From assembly GCA_964465145.1 (NCBI GenBank), contig CAYXJR010000013.1, positions 8,845-72,844 on the forward strand: a stretch of 64,000 nucleotides of DNA, read 5' to 3'. Below, piece by piece: positions 43,802 to 51,851 of the stretch (its first letter is position 1; every line of letters starts with the position of its first letter). The translations under genes were made by a program, and so were the position numbers. The notes under the pieces are model-generated. The model worked only from the letters and a program-made list of their open reading frames with translations. It was not told the origin of the DNA and ran no database searches. The stretch is from JAUVKA01 sp964465145. Its GTDB lineage: Bacteria; Bacteroidota; Bacteroidia; Bacteroidales; UBA12481.

Positions 43802-45025
43802 GTGGATTATAAGGAAAAATTTGCAGAAGCCGGAAATGCAGGTGGAAAAACCCGCTCCGACTGCCAGTTTATGCTCGAACCTACGCTTTCGGGTGGGATT
43901 ACCATAAGCATGCAAAGCAGGGTGAAAGCACTGTATGGAGATAGTATAGAGATTCTTATCAGGGAAGTGCTGGGATATTTTGATATTCAGCACATGAATG
44001 TTGGTCTGGTGGATACTGGAGCCCTGAATTGGGTAATAGCGGCACGACTGGAAGCTGCTATAATAAAGCTCCTTGATACTGATAAGGAATTCCTGACGGG
44101 TACTGGTTCGGATAGCTTTTATCAAACGCCCAAAGATCAATTTCGCTTTTCCAGGTTATACTTACCCGGGAATTCTCCAGGTCTTATGATTAATGCCGGT
44201 CTTCATAAACCCAATGGACTTATCCTTGATCTTGAGGATGCGGTGGCATATGGAAAAAAGCATGAGGCCCGCTATTTGGTCAGGAATGCTTTGAGAAATC
44301 TTAATTTTTACGGAGCCGAAAAGATGGTGCGCATCAACCAGGTTCCTATGGGTATTGAGGATTTGAGCTTTATTGTGCCACATGGTGTTAACCTGATTCT
44401 TCTACCCAAGTGTGAGAGTGGAACTCAGGTGGAGCTGGTAAATAAGGAAATTACGAGAATAAAAAAGATACACAGGATAAGTAGAGAGATCTGGCTGATG
44501 CCAATTATTGAGAGTGCCCTAGGCGTTATTAAGGCATATGAGATAGCATCCTCAGCTGACAATGTGGTGGCAATGGCGATTGGGCTTGAGGATTATACTG
44601 CCGATCTTGGGTGCCGGCGCAGCCTGGATGGCCGAGAGTCATTCTTTGCAAGGTCATCTGTTGTTAATGCCTGTAAAGCAGCAGGCATTCAGGCGATTGA
44701 CTCTGTTTTTTCAGATGTCAGTGACGTGGAGGGACTGGTACGTACTGTGCAGGAATCCAAAAGCCTAGGATTCGATGGTATGGGGTGTATTCATCCACGA
44801 CAAATCAAAGTAATTCATGAGAATTTTGCCCCTGCCAAAGAAGAGCTGGAAAAGGCATGTAAAATAGTTTCAGCTTTTGATATAGCTGCCAGCAGAGGGT
44901 TGGGAGTGGTTTCTTTAGGATCAAAAATGATTGATCCCCCTGTAGTAAAAAGAGCTGAGAAAATAGTTAACCTGGGAATAGAATTGGGCTTGCTTGATGA
45001 AAACTGGAGGGATAATAATGAATAA
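43802..45025 (+). CDS. Citrate lyase acyl carrier protein (CitD)-beta subunit (CitE) fusion
   Basis: A 407-residue protein joining two citrate lyase subunits. Residues 1-90 match CitD, the carrier of the phosphoribosyl-dephospho-CoA group: GGKTRSDCQFMLEP has S19 at the attachment position, followed by ISMQSRVKALYGDSI and DTGALNWVIAARLEAAII. Residues about 105-400 match CitE, the citryl-ACP oxaloacetate-lyase: FSRLYLPGNSPGLMINAGLH, LILDLEDAVAYGKKHEAR, IGLEDYTADLGCRR and MGCIHPRQIKVIHENF. Usually these are separate genes. The start is GTG. Its stop overlaps citF by 8 nt. Genes for citC, citG or citX are not in the window. The role is cleavage of citrate to acetate and oxaloacetate. Confidence 0.92.
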   Translation: MDYKEKFAEAGNAGGKTRSDCQFMLEPTLSGGITISMQSRVKALYGDSIEILIREVLGYFDIQHMNVGLVDTGALNWVIAARLEAAIIKLLDTDKEFLTGTGSDSFYQTPKDQFRFSRLYLPGNSPGLMINAGLHKPNGLILDLEDAVAYGKKHEARYLVRNALRNLNFYGAEKMVRINQVPMGIEDLSFIVPHGVNLILLPKCESGTQVELVNKEITRIKKIHRISREIWLMPIIESALGVIKAYEIASSADNVVAMAIGLEDYTADLGCRRSLDGRESFFARSSVVNACKAAGIQAIDSVFSDVSDVEGLVRTVQESKSLGFDGMGCIHPRQIKVIHENFAPAKEELEKACKIVSAFDIAASRGLGVVSLGSKMIDPPVVKRAEKIVNLGIELGLLDENWRDNNE

Positions 45026-46577
45026 TTCTCAACTCATTCAGAATACTGCCGGTAGAATGGTGCCGACAGTGATAAACGGGATGCCTGCGACTCCTTTCCA
45101 GGGGGTGGGTAAATATATCCCTGATGCTAATAAGAAAGGACCAAAAATATCTTCCTGTGCCAATTTCCCCGGCAATGGGGATAAACGAGTCGCTAGCCTT
45201 CGGGAAGCTCTGGTTAGAGCCGGTCTTAATAATGGGATGACCATCTCCACTCATCATCATTTTCGTAATGGTGATTTGCTGGCTAACGAGGTCTTTGATA
45301 TTGCCAGTGATCTGGGGGTAAAAAATCTGGTATGGTTCCCGTCAGCCTCTTTCTCCTGTCATGAACACCTAATTCCATACCTGGAAGACGGAACTATCAA
45401 TCGTATTGAGGGAAGCATGAACGGACCCCTGGGAAAGTTTTGCTCCGAGGGAAAAATGGAGGGAACCGCAATATTGCGTTCCCATGGAGGGAGATACCAG
45501 GCTATTCAGGACGGGGATGTTAATATAGATATCTCAATTATAGGTGCTGGTTGTGCTGACCCGTTTGGGAATGCTAATGGATTATACGGCCCTAGTGCGA
45601 GCGGACTTCTTGGATTTGCCCTGGCCGATTCCCAATATGCCGATAAGGTGATTGTTGTAACAGATCATATGGTCGAGTTTCCATGCATCCCCTGGCAGAT
45701 TCAGGGAAACTATGTAGATTATACAGTGGAAACGGAAAAGGTGGGTATCCCGGAGATGATTGTGTCGGGAACAACGGAAATTACTAAGAGCCCAGATCGA
45801 TTACTACTAGCTGAGATGACTGCAGAGTTTTGTGAGGCAACAGGCATTATCCGTAATGGATTTTCCTTTCAAACCGGAGCAGGTGGTACCTCCTTGGCAG
45901 TCAGTAACTATTTCAGGGAAATAATGAAGAGCAAGGGTATACATGCCAGGTTCGCCAGGGGTGGAAGTAATAAGTATTTGGTGCAAATGCTTGAAGAGGG
46001 TCTGATAGATTATATCCTGGATGGTCAAACCTTTGATCTGGATGGTATCCGCTCCATGTCCGAAAACCCCAACCATGTGTGGACCAGCCCCTTTACAAGC
46101 TACAATTATCATGGTAAAGGGAATTTTGCCGGGATGGTGGATGTTGTTATCCTTGGGGCTACAGAAGTTGATATCAATTTTAATGGTAATGTGGTCACGC
46201 ACTCTGATGGGTATATGATTCACGGAATCGGAGGCTGGCAAAACTGCTTGTTCTCGAAAACAGTTATTCTTCCAATTCCGCTTTTCCGGGATCGTATTCC
46301 GGTTATTGTTGATAAGGTAACAACCCTATGCGGTCCTGGGGAACTCATAGATGTGATAGTCACTGAAAGAGGTATAGCCATTAATCCTCTTAGGAAGGAT
46401 TTGATCGAAAAAACAAAAAACTCCGGTTTGAACATCAGGTCAATTGATGATTTAAAAAGGGAGGCCGAAAAAATTTGCGGAAAGCCTCAAAAACTTCAAA
46501 CCGAAGATGAGATAGTAGCTGCCATCAAATGGGTGGATGGAACAATACTGGATGTTGTTAGGAGAGTGCCTTCATAA
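45018..46577 (+). CDS. citF: Citrate lyase alpha subunit (citrate CoA-transferase)
   Basis: A 519-residue CitF that swaps acetyl for citryl on the carrier subunit before cleavage. Visible features: NTAGRMVPTVINGMPATPF, STHHHFRNGDLLANEVFDIA, EGSMNGPLGKFCSEGKMEGT, DISIIGAGCADPFGNANG and FQTGAGGTSLAVSNYF. The ATG at 45018 is supported by GGAGG 7 nt upstream, and the overlap with the CitD-CitE gene implies coupling and a stoichiometric complex. The enzyme is cytoplasmic and works without ATP. A 15-bp bidirectional terminator follows the gene. Confidence 0.96.
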   Translation: MNNSQLIQNTAGRMVPTVINGMPATPFQGVGKYIPDANKKGPKISSCANFPGNGDKRVASLREALVRAGLNNGMTISTHHHFRNGDLLANEVFDIASDLGVKNLVWFPSASFSCHEHLIPYLEDGTINRIEGSMNGPLGKFCSEGKMEGTAILRSHGGRYQAIQDGDVNIDISIIGAGCADPFGNANGLYGPSASGLLGFALADSQYADKVIVVTDHMVEFPCIPWQIQGNYVDYTVETEKVGIPEMIVSGTTEITKSPDRLLLAEMTAEFCEATGIIRNGFSFQTGAGGTSLAVSNYFREIMKSKGIHARFARGGSNKYLVQMLEEGLIDYILDGQTFDLDGIRSMSENPNHVWTSPFTSYNYHGKGNFAGMVDVVILGATEVDINFNGNVVTHSDGYMIHGIGGWQNCLFSKTVILPIPLFRDRIPVIVDKVTTLCGPGELIDVIVTERGIAINPLRKDLIEKTKNSGLNIRSIDDLKREAEKICGKPQKLQTEDEIVAAIKWVDGTILDVVRRVPS

Positions 46578-46598
46578 TGCGTATAATCATATGGCTAT

Positions 46599-46636
46599 AA
46601 ACAACAAAAGCCGACGTATGCCGGCTTTTGTTGTTT
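46599..46636. terminator. Bidirectional terminator between citF and ferredoxin
   Basis: AAACAACAAAAGCCG (46599-46613) is a perfect inverse complement of CGGCTTTTGTTGTTT (46622-46636), with an 8-nt loop. Both arms carry the A/T-rich tracts needed to stop transcription from either side; the two flanking genes converge here. Confidence 0.9.
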
Positions 46637-46647
46637 AATTGAACTGC

Positions 46648-46815
46648 TTATTCGGGATGAATAGCTTCTACGGGGCAAACATCCGCACATGCACCACAAT
46701 CAGTACATTCATCGGGATCGATCAGGTAAATATCACCCTCAGAAATAGCTTCAACAGGGCATTCATCAATACAGGTTCCGCATGCAGTGCAATCTTCGTT
46801 AATTATGTAAGCCAT
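46648..46815 (-). CDS. 2x[4Fe-4S] ferredoxin
   Basis: A 55-residue ferredoxin, starting MAYIINEDCTACGTCIDECP and ending CADVCPVEAIHPE. Two CxxCxxCxxxCP motifs (C9, C12, C15, C19 and C37, C40, C43, C47) bind two [4Fe-4S] clusters. Such proteins carry low-potential electrons to and from pyruvate:ferredoxin oxidoreductase, Rnf or hydrogenases in anaerobes, in the cytoplasm. Too short for routine ORF lists, but the coding pattern is unmistakable. It has a -7 box (TACATTTG) upstream and converges on citF through a shared terminator. Confidence 0.96.
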   Translation of the reverse strand: MAYIINEDCTACGTCIDECPVEAISEGDIYLIDPDECTDCGACADVCPVEAIHPE

Positions 46816-46844
46816 TGTATAAGGTTTTGGATTAATAATTTCTG

Positions 46845-46876
46845 CAAATGTAGGTGCTTTTTTTTTTTGAAAACAA
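46845..46876 (-). promoter_or_regulatory. Candidate ferredoxin promoter
   Basis: On the minus strand TACATTTG (46845-46852) matches TAnnTTTG, with TTG (46874-46876) 21 nt upstream as a weak -33 element. It lies 29 nt before the ferredoxin ATG. Confidence 0.5.
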
Positions 46877-46902
46877 TATTCCTGTTTTTTTTTGTTAATT
46901 CT

Positions 46903-46935
46903 TTTGCCGGCCGGCCGGCCACAAAAATACTTTTG
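46903..46935 (+). promoter_or_regulatory. Candidate promoter of the glycogen operon
   Basis: TTTG (46903-46906) and TACTTTTG (46928-46935) are 21 nt apart, matching the Bacteroidota -33/-7 consensus. This is the best-formed promoter in the window. The debranching enzyme ATG lies 91 nt beyond it. Confidence 0.6.
46906..46919. promoter_or_regulatory. GC-only palindrome inside the promoter spacer
   Basis: GCCGGCCGGCCGGC is a perfect 14-bp palindrome made only of G and C, in an otherwise AT-rich gap. It occupies most of the 21-nt spacer between the -33 and -7 elements, where a bound protein would block RNA polymerase. An operator role is inferred. Confidence 0.45.
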
Positions 46936-47026
46936 GATATAAACCGACTTTATAATAATTTCGGGAGGTGAAAAATCCGGTTATTTCTTATTCCCAAACC
47001 TGCGCATATGTTTCATTTATTGCATT

Positions 47027-48967
47027 ATGAGTTATCTTAAGTTTGATAAAACACAATTGGTAAACCTTGAATACTCCCTTTCAAAGGAAGTTCTTTTGTC
47101 AAATGAGAGTGGGGTTTATTGCAGTACAACTCTTGTTGGTTGTAATACGCGCAAGTATCATGGATTACTGGTTGCCCCTATTAATTCCATAAATGGAGGC
47201 AAGCATGTGCTTCTTTCTACCGTTCATGAAACAGTTATTCAGCATGGTCAGGAATTTAACCTTGGCATTAATAAATATCCCGGTGAGTATAACCCCAAAG
47301 GACATAAATACGCCCGTTGGTTTGAACGGGATCCACTACCAAAAATAGTTTACCGGGTTGGAGGCGTTGTCATTCAAAAAGAGTTATTATTGGTTGATAA
47401 TGAGGCTCGTGTGATGATAAGATACACCCTTTTAGAATCTAGCTCCCCCACAAAAATTCGGATCAAACCCTTCCTGGCTTTCCGAAGTATCCATGATCTC
47501 TCCAAAGCGAATATGTTCGCAAATATAAAGATAGGGGTGGCACAGAATGGGATAAGTACCCGTTTGTATCCGGAATATCCCGATTTGTACATTCAATGTT
47601 CAAAGAAAGCTGATTTTGTGGCTGCCCCTGATTGGTATCTTGATATCGAATATACTAAAGAAAAACTCAGAGGATATGAGTACCTGGAGGATCTTTTTGT
47701 TCCCGGGTATCTCGAGATGGACATAAAAAAAGAACAAAGTATTGTTGTTACAGCTGGGCTTAATGATTTATCCACCATGGGCCTTAACAGGACCTTCGCA
47801 AGCATTGTCAAGCATATTAAACCCAGGGAGAGTTTTTTTGATTGGCTCTCCTATGCAGCAGGAGGATTTATCAGGAAGTCTGAAACAGGAATGGAGATTG
47901 TTCCAGGATACCACTGGTTTGGCCGCTGGGGCCGGCATGCCTTGATTTCTCTGCCAGGTATATCCACAGCTATGCAAGATAATGGATTTGCGGATAAGGT
48001 ACTGAACTCATTAATTCGTAGGATGAAAGGCGGCTTGCTTCCAGATCATTCTCCTAATTTTAATCAACCGGTTTACGGTGCAGCAGATACTTCCCTCTGG
48101 TTCCTATGGACCCTTCAGCAATTGTCTGAAATGGGACATGACCTAAAAAAACTGTATCAGCAATACAGGGATCCTATTCATAAAATACTCCTGGCTTATA
48201 AGAATTCGGAAGTTCCAGGCATTCAGGTTCATGAAAATGGACTGCTTCATGGTTTTCTTCCAGGGCGGGCCCTGACCTGGATGGACTCATATGTTGATGG
48301 AAGGCCTGTAACCCAAAGACCAGGATATGCAGTTGAGATTAACGCTTTGTGGTATCATGCCATCTCCTTTGCACTTGAAGGAGCCAAGGCAAATATGGAC
48401 ACTGATTTTATTTCTGATTGGACAGATATAAAAGAACAAATCCAGGGCAATTTCAATCTCACTTTCTGGGATGAACAAAACAATACTCTGTTCGACTATG
48501 TGTATTTGGGTAAGCCCAACAAGGATGTCCGCCCAAATATGCTGCTGGCTGCATCAATGAAATACACTCCACTATCCGAGGAACAGATTAAGGCCGTTCT
48601 CGACCAGGTTAAACAGGAATTACTGGTGCCAAAGGGGGTCAGATCATTATCTCCCCGGTCGGAGGATTTTAAGCCAACCTATGAAGGTACTCACGACATG
48701 CGCGACCTGGCCTATCACCAGGGTTCAGTTTGGCCTTGGCTCGCAGGTCCTTTTGCAGAAGCCTGGCTAAGAATATACGATAAATCAGGAGTAGCTTTTA
48801 TTAGCAAACTTCTACAGAATTTTGAAGAGGATCTTTTGGAGCATGGTATTGGCATGATCTCGGAGATATATGATGGGAATCCTCCACACCGTCCTTGCGG
48901 AGCTATCTCTTTTGCCTCCAGCGTGGGAGAATTGTTGAGAATTAAGTATTTATTATCAAAATATTGA
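47027..48967 (+). CDS. Glycogen debranching enzyme (amylo-alpha-1,6-glucosidase, GH133-type)
   Basis: A 646-residue cytosolic enzyme that hydrolyses alpha-1,6 branch points. The N-terminal GDE_N-like domain (about 15-240) has SGVYCSTTLVGCNTRKYHGL and INKYPGEYNPKGHKYARWFE. The C-terminal (alpha/alpha)6 domain has GYHWFGRWGRHALISLPGIS, YGAADTSLWFLW, GRALTWMDSYVDGRPVTQRP and YHQGSVWPWLAGPFAEAW. It is the first gene of a plus-strand run of four (gaps 9, 37 and 51 nt) for glycogen turnover. An AT-rich 211-bp leader region with a good promoter lies before it. Confidence 0.95.
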   Translation: MSYLKFDKTQLVNLEYSLSKEVLLSNESGVYCSTTLVGCNTRKYHGLLVAPINSINGGKHVLLSTVHETVIQHGQEFNLGINKYPGEYNPKGHKYARWFERDPLPKIVYRVGGVVIQKELLLVDNEARVMIRYTLLESSSPTKIRIKPFLAFRSIHDLSKANMFANIKIGVAQNGISTRLYPEYPDLYIQCSKKADFVAAPDWYLDIEYTKEKLRGYEYLEDLFVPGYLEMDIKKEQSIVVTAGLNDLSTMGLNRTFASIVKHIKPRESFFDWLSYAAGGFIRKSETGMEIVPGYHWFGRWGRHALISLPGISTAMQDNGFADKVLNSLIRRMKGGLLPDHSPNFNQPVYGAADTSLWFLWTLQQLSEMGHDLKKLYQQYRDPIHKILLAYKNSEVPGIQVHENGLLHGFLPGRALTWMDSYVDGRPVTQRPGYAVEINALWYHAISFALEGAKANMDTDFISDWTDIKEQIQGNFNLTFWDEQNNTLFDYVYLGKPNKDVRPNMLLAASMKYTPLSEEQIKAVLDQVKQELLVPKGVRSLSPRSEDFKPTYEGTHDMRDLAYHQGSVWPWLAGPFAEAWLRIYDKSGVAFISKLLQNFEEDLLEHGIGMISEIYDGNPPHRPCGAISFASSVGELLRIKYLLSKY

Positions 48968-48976
48968 CAGGAACCT

Positions 48977-50347
48977 ATGCGAGTGTTAATGTTTGGTTGG
49001 GAATTTCCTCCCCATATTAGCGGAGGCTTGGGAACGGCCTGTTACGGCCTTTCCAAAGGGCTTTCCTATAGGGGGGTAGAAGTGATATTCGTTGTTCCGA
49101 AAGCTTATGGCGATGAGGACCAGTCGGCCGTCAGCCTGGTTGGGGCTGCACAGGTGCCGGTGAAGCAACGGACCTATCATTTTTATAATGAAATTAATGA
49201 AAGAGAGATTAAAGGATGGAAGGAAGTGAGGGAAAAGATGACATATATAGAAGTCGGTTCTCTCTTAATACCCTACCTTTCACCGGAGGAATTTGAGATT
49301 TTTGTTAAGGAGAAAATTGATCATCGAGATTTTCATTGGCAGAATCTTCGGGAGGAGACAACTAAAGGGGAATGGTTAGAGGATGATGTAATTGGTAAGA
49401 TTGAGTTTACCGGCAAGTATGGCCCCGGCCTTCTGCAGGAAGTGTCGAATTATGGACTTGTTGCGGCTGAGATAGCACAAACTCAGGAATTTGATCTGAT
49501 TCATGCCCACGATTGGCTAACCTATTCTGCCGGCATTGCTGCCAAAAGAGTTAGTGGGAAACCCCTGGTGGTTCATGTACATGCCACCGAATTTGACCGC
49601 TCAGGCGAAAATGTTAACACCCTGGTTTATGACATTGAAAAAATGGGAATGGAGGCGGCCGACCGAGTTATCACGGTTAGTAACCTCACCAGAAATACAG
49701 TCATCCAAAAGTATGGAATTTCACCTGAGAAAGTGATTACCGTATACAATGCTGTTGAAACCGAAACAGATGTTAATAAAGAAGAGTATCACAAATCAGT
49801 GAATGAAAAAGTAGTAACTTTCCTTGGACGTATAACCTATCAGAAAGGGCCCGAATATTTCATTGAGGCTGCTAATTTAGTTTTGCAAAAGACTAATAAT
49901 GCCCGATTTGTAATGGCGGGTAGTGGGGATTTGCTGAGAAAAATGATTCGCTATGCTGCTCGTTTAGGCATTTCCAACAAGTTTCACTTTACTGATTTCC
50001 TCAAGGGTGAAGATGTCGATCGGATGTTTGCTTTAAGTGACGTTTATGTGATGCCTTCGGTTTCTGAACCATTCGGAATCAGTCCATTGGAGGCTATGCG
50101 ATCCAATGTTCCTGTGATTATTTCTAAGCAATCAGGTGTTTCTGAGATTCTTCAGCATGCTATAAAAATTGATTTTTGGGATGTAAATGCCATGGCAGAT
50201 GCTATATACAGCCTCATTAATTACCCAGCCCTTTCGGAGATGTTCCGTAAATATGGGAAGGAAGAAGTGGATAGTCTAATATGGGAGAATGCAGCTGTAC
50301 ATATTCTTGATGTCTATTCCTCATTGGTAGAACAACCGGAAAAATGA
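48977..50347 (+). CDS. GT4 glycosyltransferase, glycogen/starch-synthase-like
   Basis: A 456-residue GT-B enzyme. It begins MRVLMFGWEFPPHISGGLGT, with the GGLG loop that binds nucleotide sugar phosphates, and continues with FDLIHAHDWLTYSAGIAAKR, VTFLGRITYQKGPEYFIEAA, FVMAGSGDLLRKM and VMPSVSEPFGISPLEAM (the E-x7-E motif). It probably elongates alpha-1,4-glucan or makes a primer, because it sits between the debranching enzyme and a GH57 amylase gene. It lacks a signal peptide. The donor (ADP- or UDP-glucose, or maltose-1-phosphate building) is not decided by sequence. Confidence 0.9.
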   Translation: MRVLMFGWEFPPHISGGLGTACYGLSKGLSYRGVEVIFVVPKAYGDEDQSAVSLVGAAQVPVKQRTYHFYNEINEREIKGWKEVREKMTYIEVGSLLIPYLSPEEFEIFVKEKIDHRDFHWQNLREETTKGEWLEDDVIGKIEFTGKYGPGLLQEVSNYGLVAAEIAQTQEFDLIHAHDWLTYSAGIAAKRVSGKPLVVHVHATEFDRSGENVNTLVYDIEKMGMEAADRVITVSNLTRNTVIQKYGISPEKVITVYNAVETETDVNKEEYHKSVNEKVVTFLGRITYQKGPEYFIEAANLVLQKTNNARFVMAGSGDLLRKMIRYAARLGISNKFHFTDFLKGEDVDRMFALSDVYVMPSVSEPFGISPLEAMRSNVPVIISKQSGVSEILQHAIKIDFWDVNAMADAIYSLINYPALSEMFRKYGKEEVDSLIWENAAVHILDVYSSLVEQPEK

Positions 50348-50384
50348 TAATGAAATTGGCCTAAAAAATTTAAAACATACCCAG

Positions 50385-51800
50385 ATGAAGAGTATTTGTT
50401 TGTATTTCCAGATTCACCAACCTTTCAGGCTTAAAAGATATAGGTTTTTTGATATTGGGGCGGATCATTATTATTATGATGATTATACCAACAAGAGCAT
50501 ACTTCGGAAGGTAGCCCAAAAGTCGTATTTGCCAGCCAATGAGGTGATTATGGATTTGATAAAAAAGTATCCAACCAAATTTAAAGTAAGTTTTTCAATT
50601 ACTGGAATTGCTCTCGAACAATTTGAATTATATGCCCCTGAAGTGATTGACAGCTTTAAAGCGCTGGCTGAAACTGGCCAGGTTGAGTTTCTTGGAGAAA
50701 CATATTCCCATTCAATAGCTGTCTTACAAAATACCGATGAGTTTCGCGACCAGGTGAGTCTGCATTCAAGTAAAATAAAAGAACTCTTTGGCCAGGAGCC
50801 GAAAGTATTTAGAAATACCGAATTAGTCTATTCTGACAGTATAGGAGAGATTGTTGCAAATATGGGTTTTACTGGAATGCTGGCGGAGGGGGCAAAATTT
50901 GTTTTGGGATGGAAAAGTCCAAATTTCCTATATTATAATGTACTCAAACCGAAACTGAAACTGCTTCTGCGGAACTTTAAACTTAGCGATGACATTGCTT
51001 TCCGTTTTTCTAATCATAGCTGGAGTCAATGGCCGCTTTCGGCTGAAACCTATTCTAGTTGGATCAATTCAATTGATAAAAAGGAAGATGTTGTAAACCT
51101 ATTTATGGATTATGAAACTTTCGGTGAGCATCAGACAAAGGAAACTGGCATATTCGGTTTTCTCAAATCTTTTCCTGGAGAGCTGATCGAAAAATATGGG
51201 ATGACTTTTTATACTCCAAGTGAAATTGTAAATAAATTTCAACCTGTTGCATCCTTATCAGTTCCATTTCCAACCAGTTGGGCTGATGAAGAAAGAGATT
51301 TGTCAGCCTGGTTGGGGAATGAATTGCAGAATGAAGCCTTCCAAAAATTATATGAGCTCAGGGATCTTGTCAGGAGTTCCGCAGATGTTGATTTATTTAA
51401 GGATTGGGAGTATCTGCAGGCTAGTGATCACTTCTATTATATGTGTACTAAATTTTTTGCAGACCAGGCCGTTCACAATTATTTCAATCCCTACCAGAAT
51501 CCATACGATGCCTTTATCAATTACATGAATGTTCTTAGCGATTTCTCTCTGCGGCTCGAACAAAGCATCAACCGGATTAAATACCATGATGTGCCCCTCG
51601 AAGAACTACAGGGAGAACTTCTGGACAGGGCAATCTCGGAATACGATCAAGTTCTGAAAAAACTTCGGAAAAAGCGGACTATACGGAGAAATGCAGAAAG
51701 AAAAGTTACATTAAAAAGTCCCGATTTACCTGAGATGAATGTCAGAATAAAATCCTCAGAAGTTAAAAAGGGAAAGAGAAAGAAAACAGATTTATCTTAG
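50385..51800 (+). CDS. GH57 family alpha-amylase/4-alpha-glucanotransferase-type enzyme
   Basis: A 471-residue GH57 protein. Conserved region 1 is FQIHQPFR (about 9-15), region 2 is GETYSH (104-109), the nucleophile is E146 in RNTELVYSDSIG, and the acid is D242 in FMDYETFGEHQ. The C-terminal helical domain ends in a lysine-rich tail (KKLRKKRTIRRNAERK and more). There is no signal peptide, so it works on internal glycogen. Members hydrolyse, branch or transfer alpha-glucans; the exact activity is open. It lies 37 nt after the GT4 gene and 51 nt before the synthase-phosphorylase fusion. Confidence 0.92.
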   Translation: MKSICLYFQIHQPFRLKRYRFFDIGADHYYYDDYTNKSILRKVAQKSYLPANEVIMDLIKKYPTKFKVSFSITGIALEQFELYAPEVIDSFKALAETGQVEFLGETYSHSIAVLQNTDEFRDQVSLHSSKIKELFGQEPKVFRNTELVYSDSIGEIVANMGFTGMLAEGAKFVLGWKSPNFLYYNVLKPKLKLLLRNFKLSDDIAFRFSNHSWSQWPLSAETYSSWINSIDKKEDVVNLFMDYETFGEHQTKETGIFGFLKSFPGELIEKYGMTFYTPSEIVNKFQPVASLSVPFPTSWADEERDLSAWLGNELQNEAFQKLYELRDLVRSSADVDLFKDWEYLQASDHFYYMCTKFFADQAVHNYFNPYQNPYDAFINYMNVLSDFSLRLEQSINRIKYHDVPLEELQGELLDRAISEYDQVLKKLRKKRTIRRNAERKVTLKSPDLPEMNVRIKSSEVKKGKRKKTDLS

Positions 51801-51851
51801 TTTTTTTGTTATTTCACTGCTCGATAGAAAAAAGCATTTACAATCTTAGAC

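Noticed and set aside
45807..46241. 144-residue minus-strand ORF
   Set aside because: Antisense inside citF; no family pattern.
46639..46971. 110-residue plus-strand ORF over the ferredoxin
   Set aside because: Its Cys-rich look comes from reading the ferredoxin gene backwards; the minus strand gives two perfect cluster motifs.
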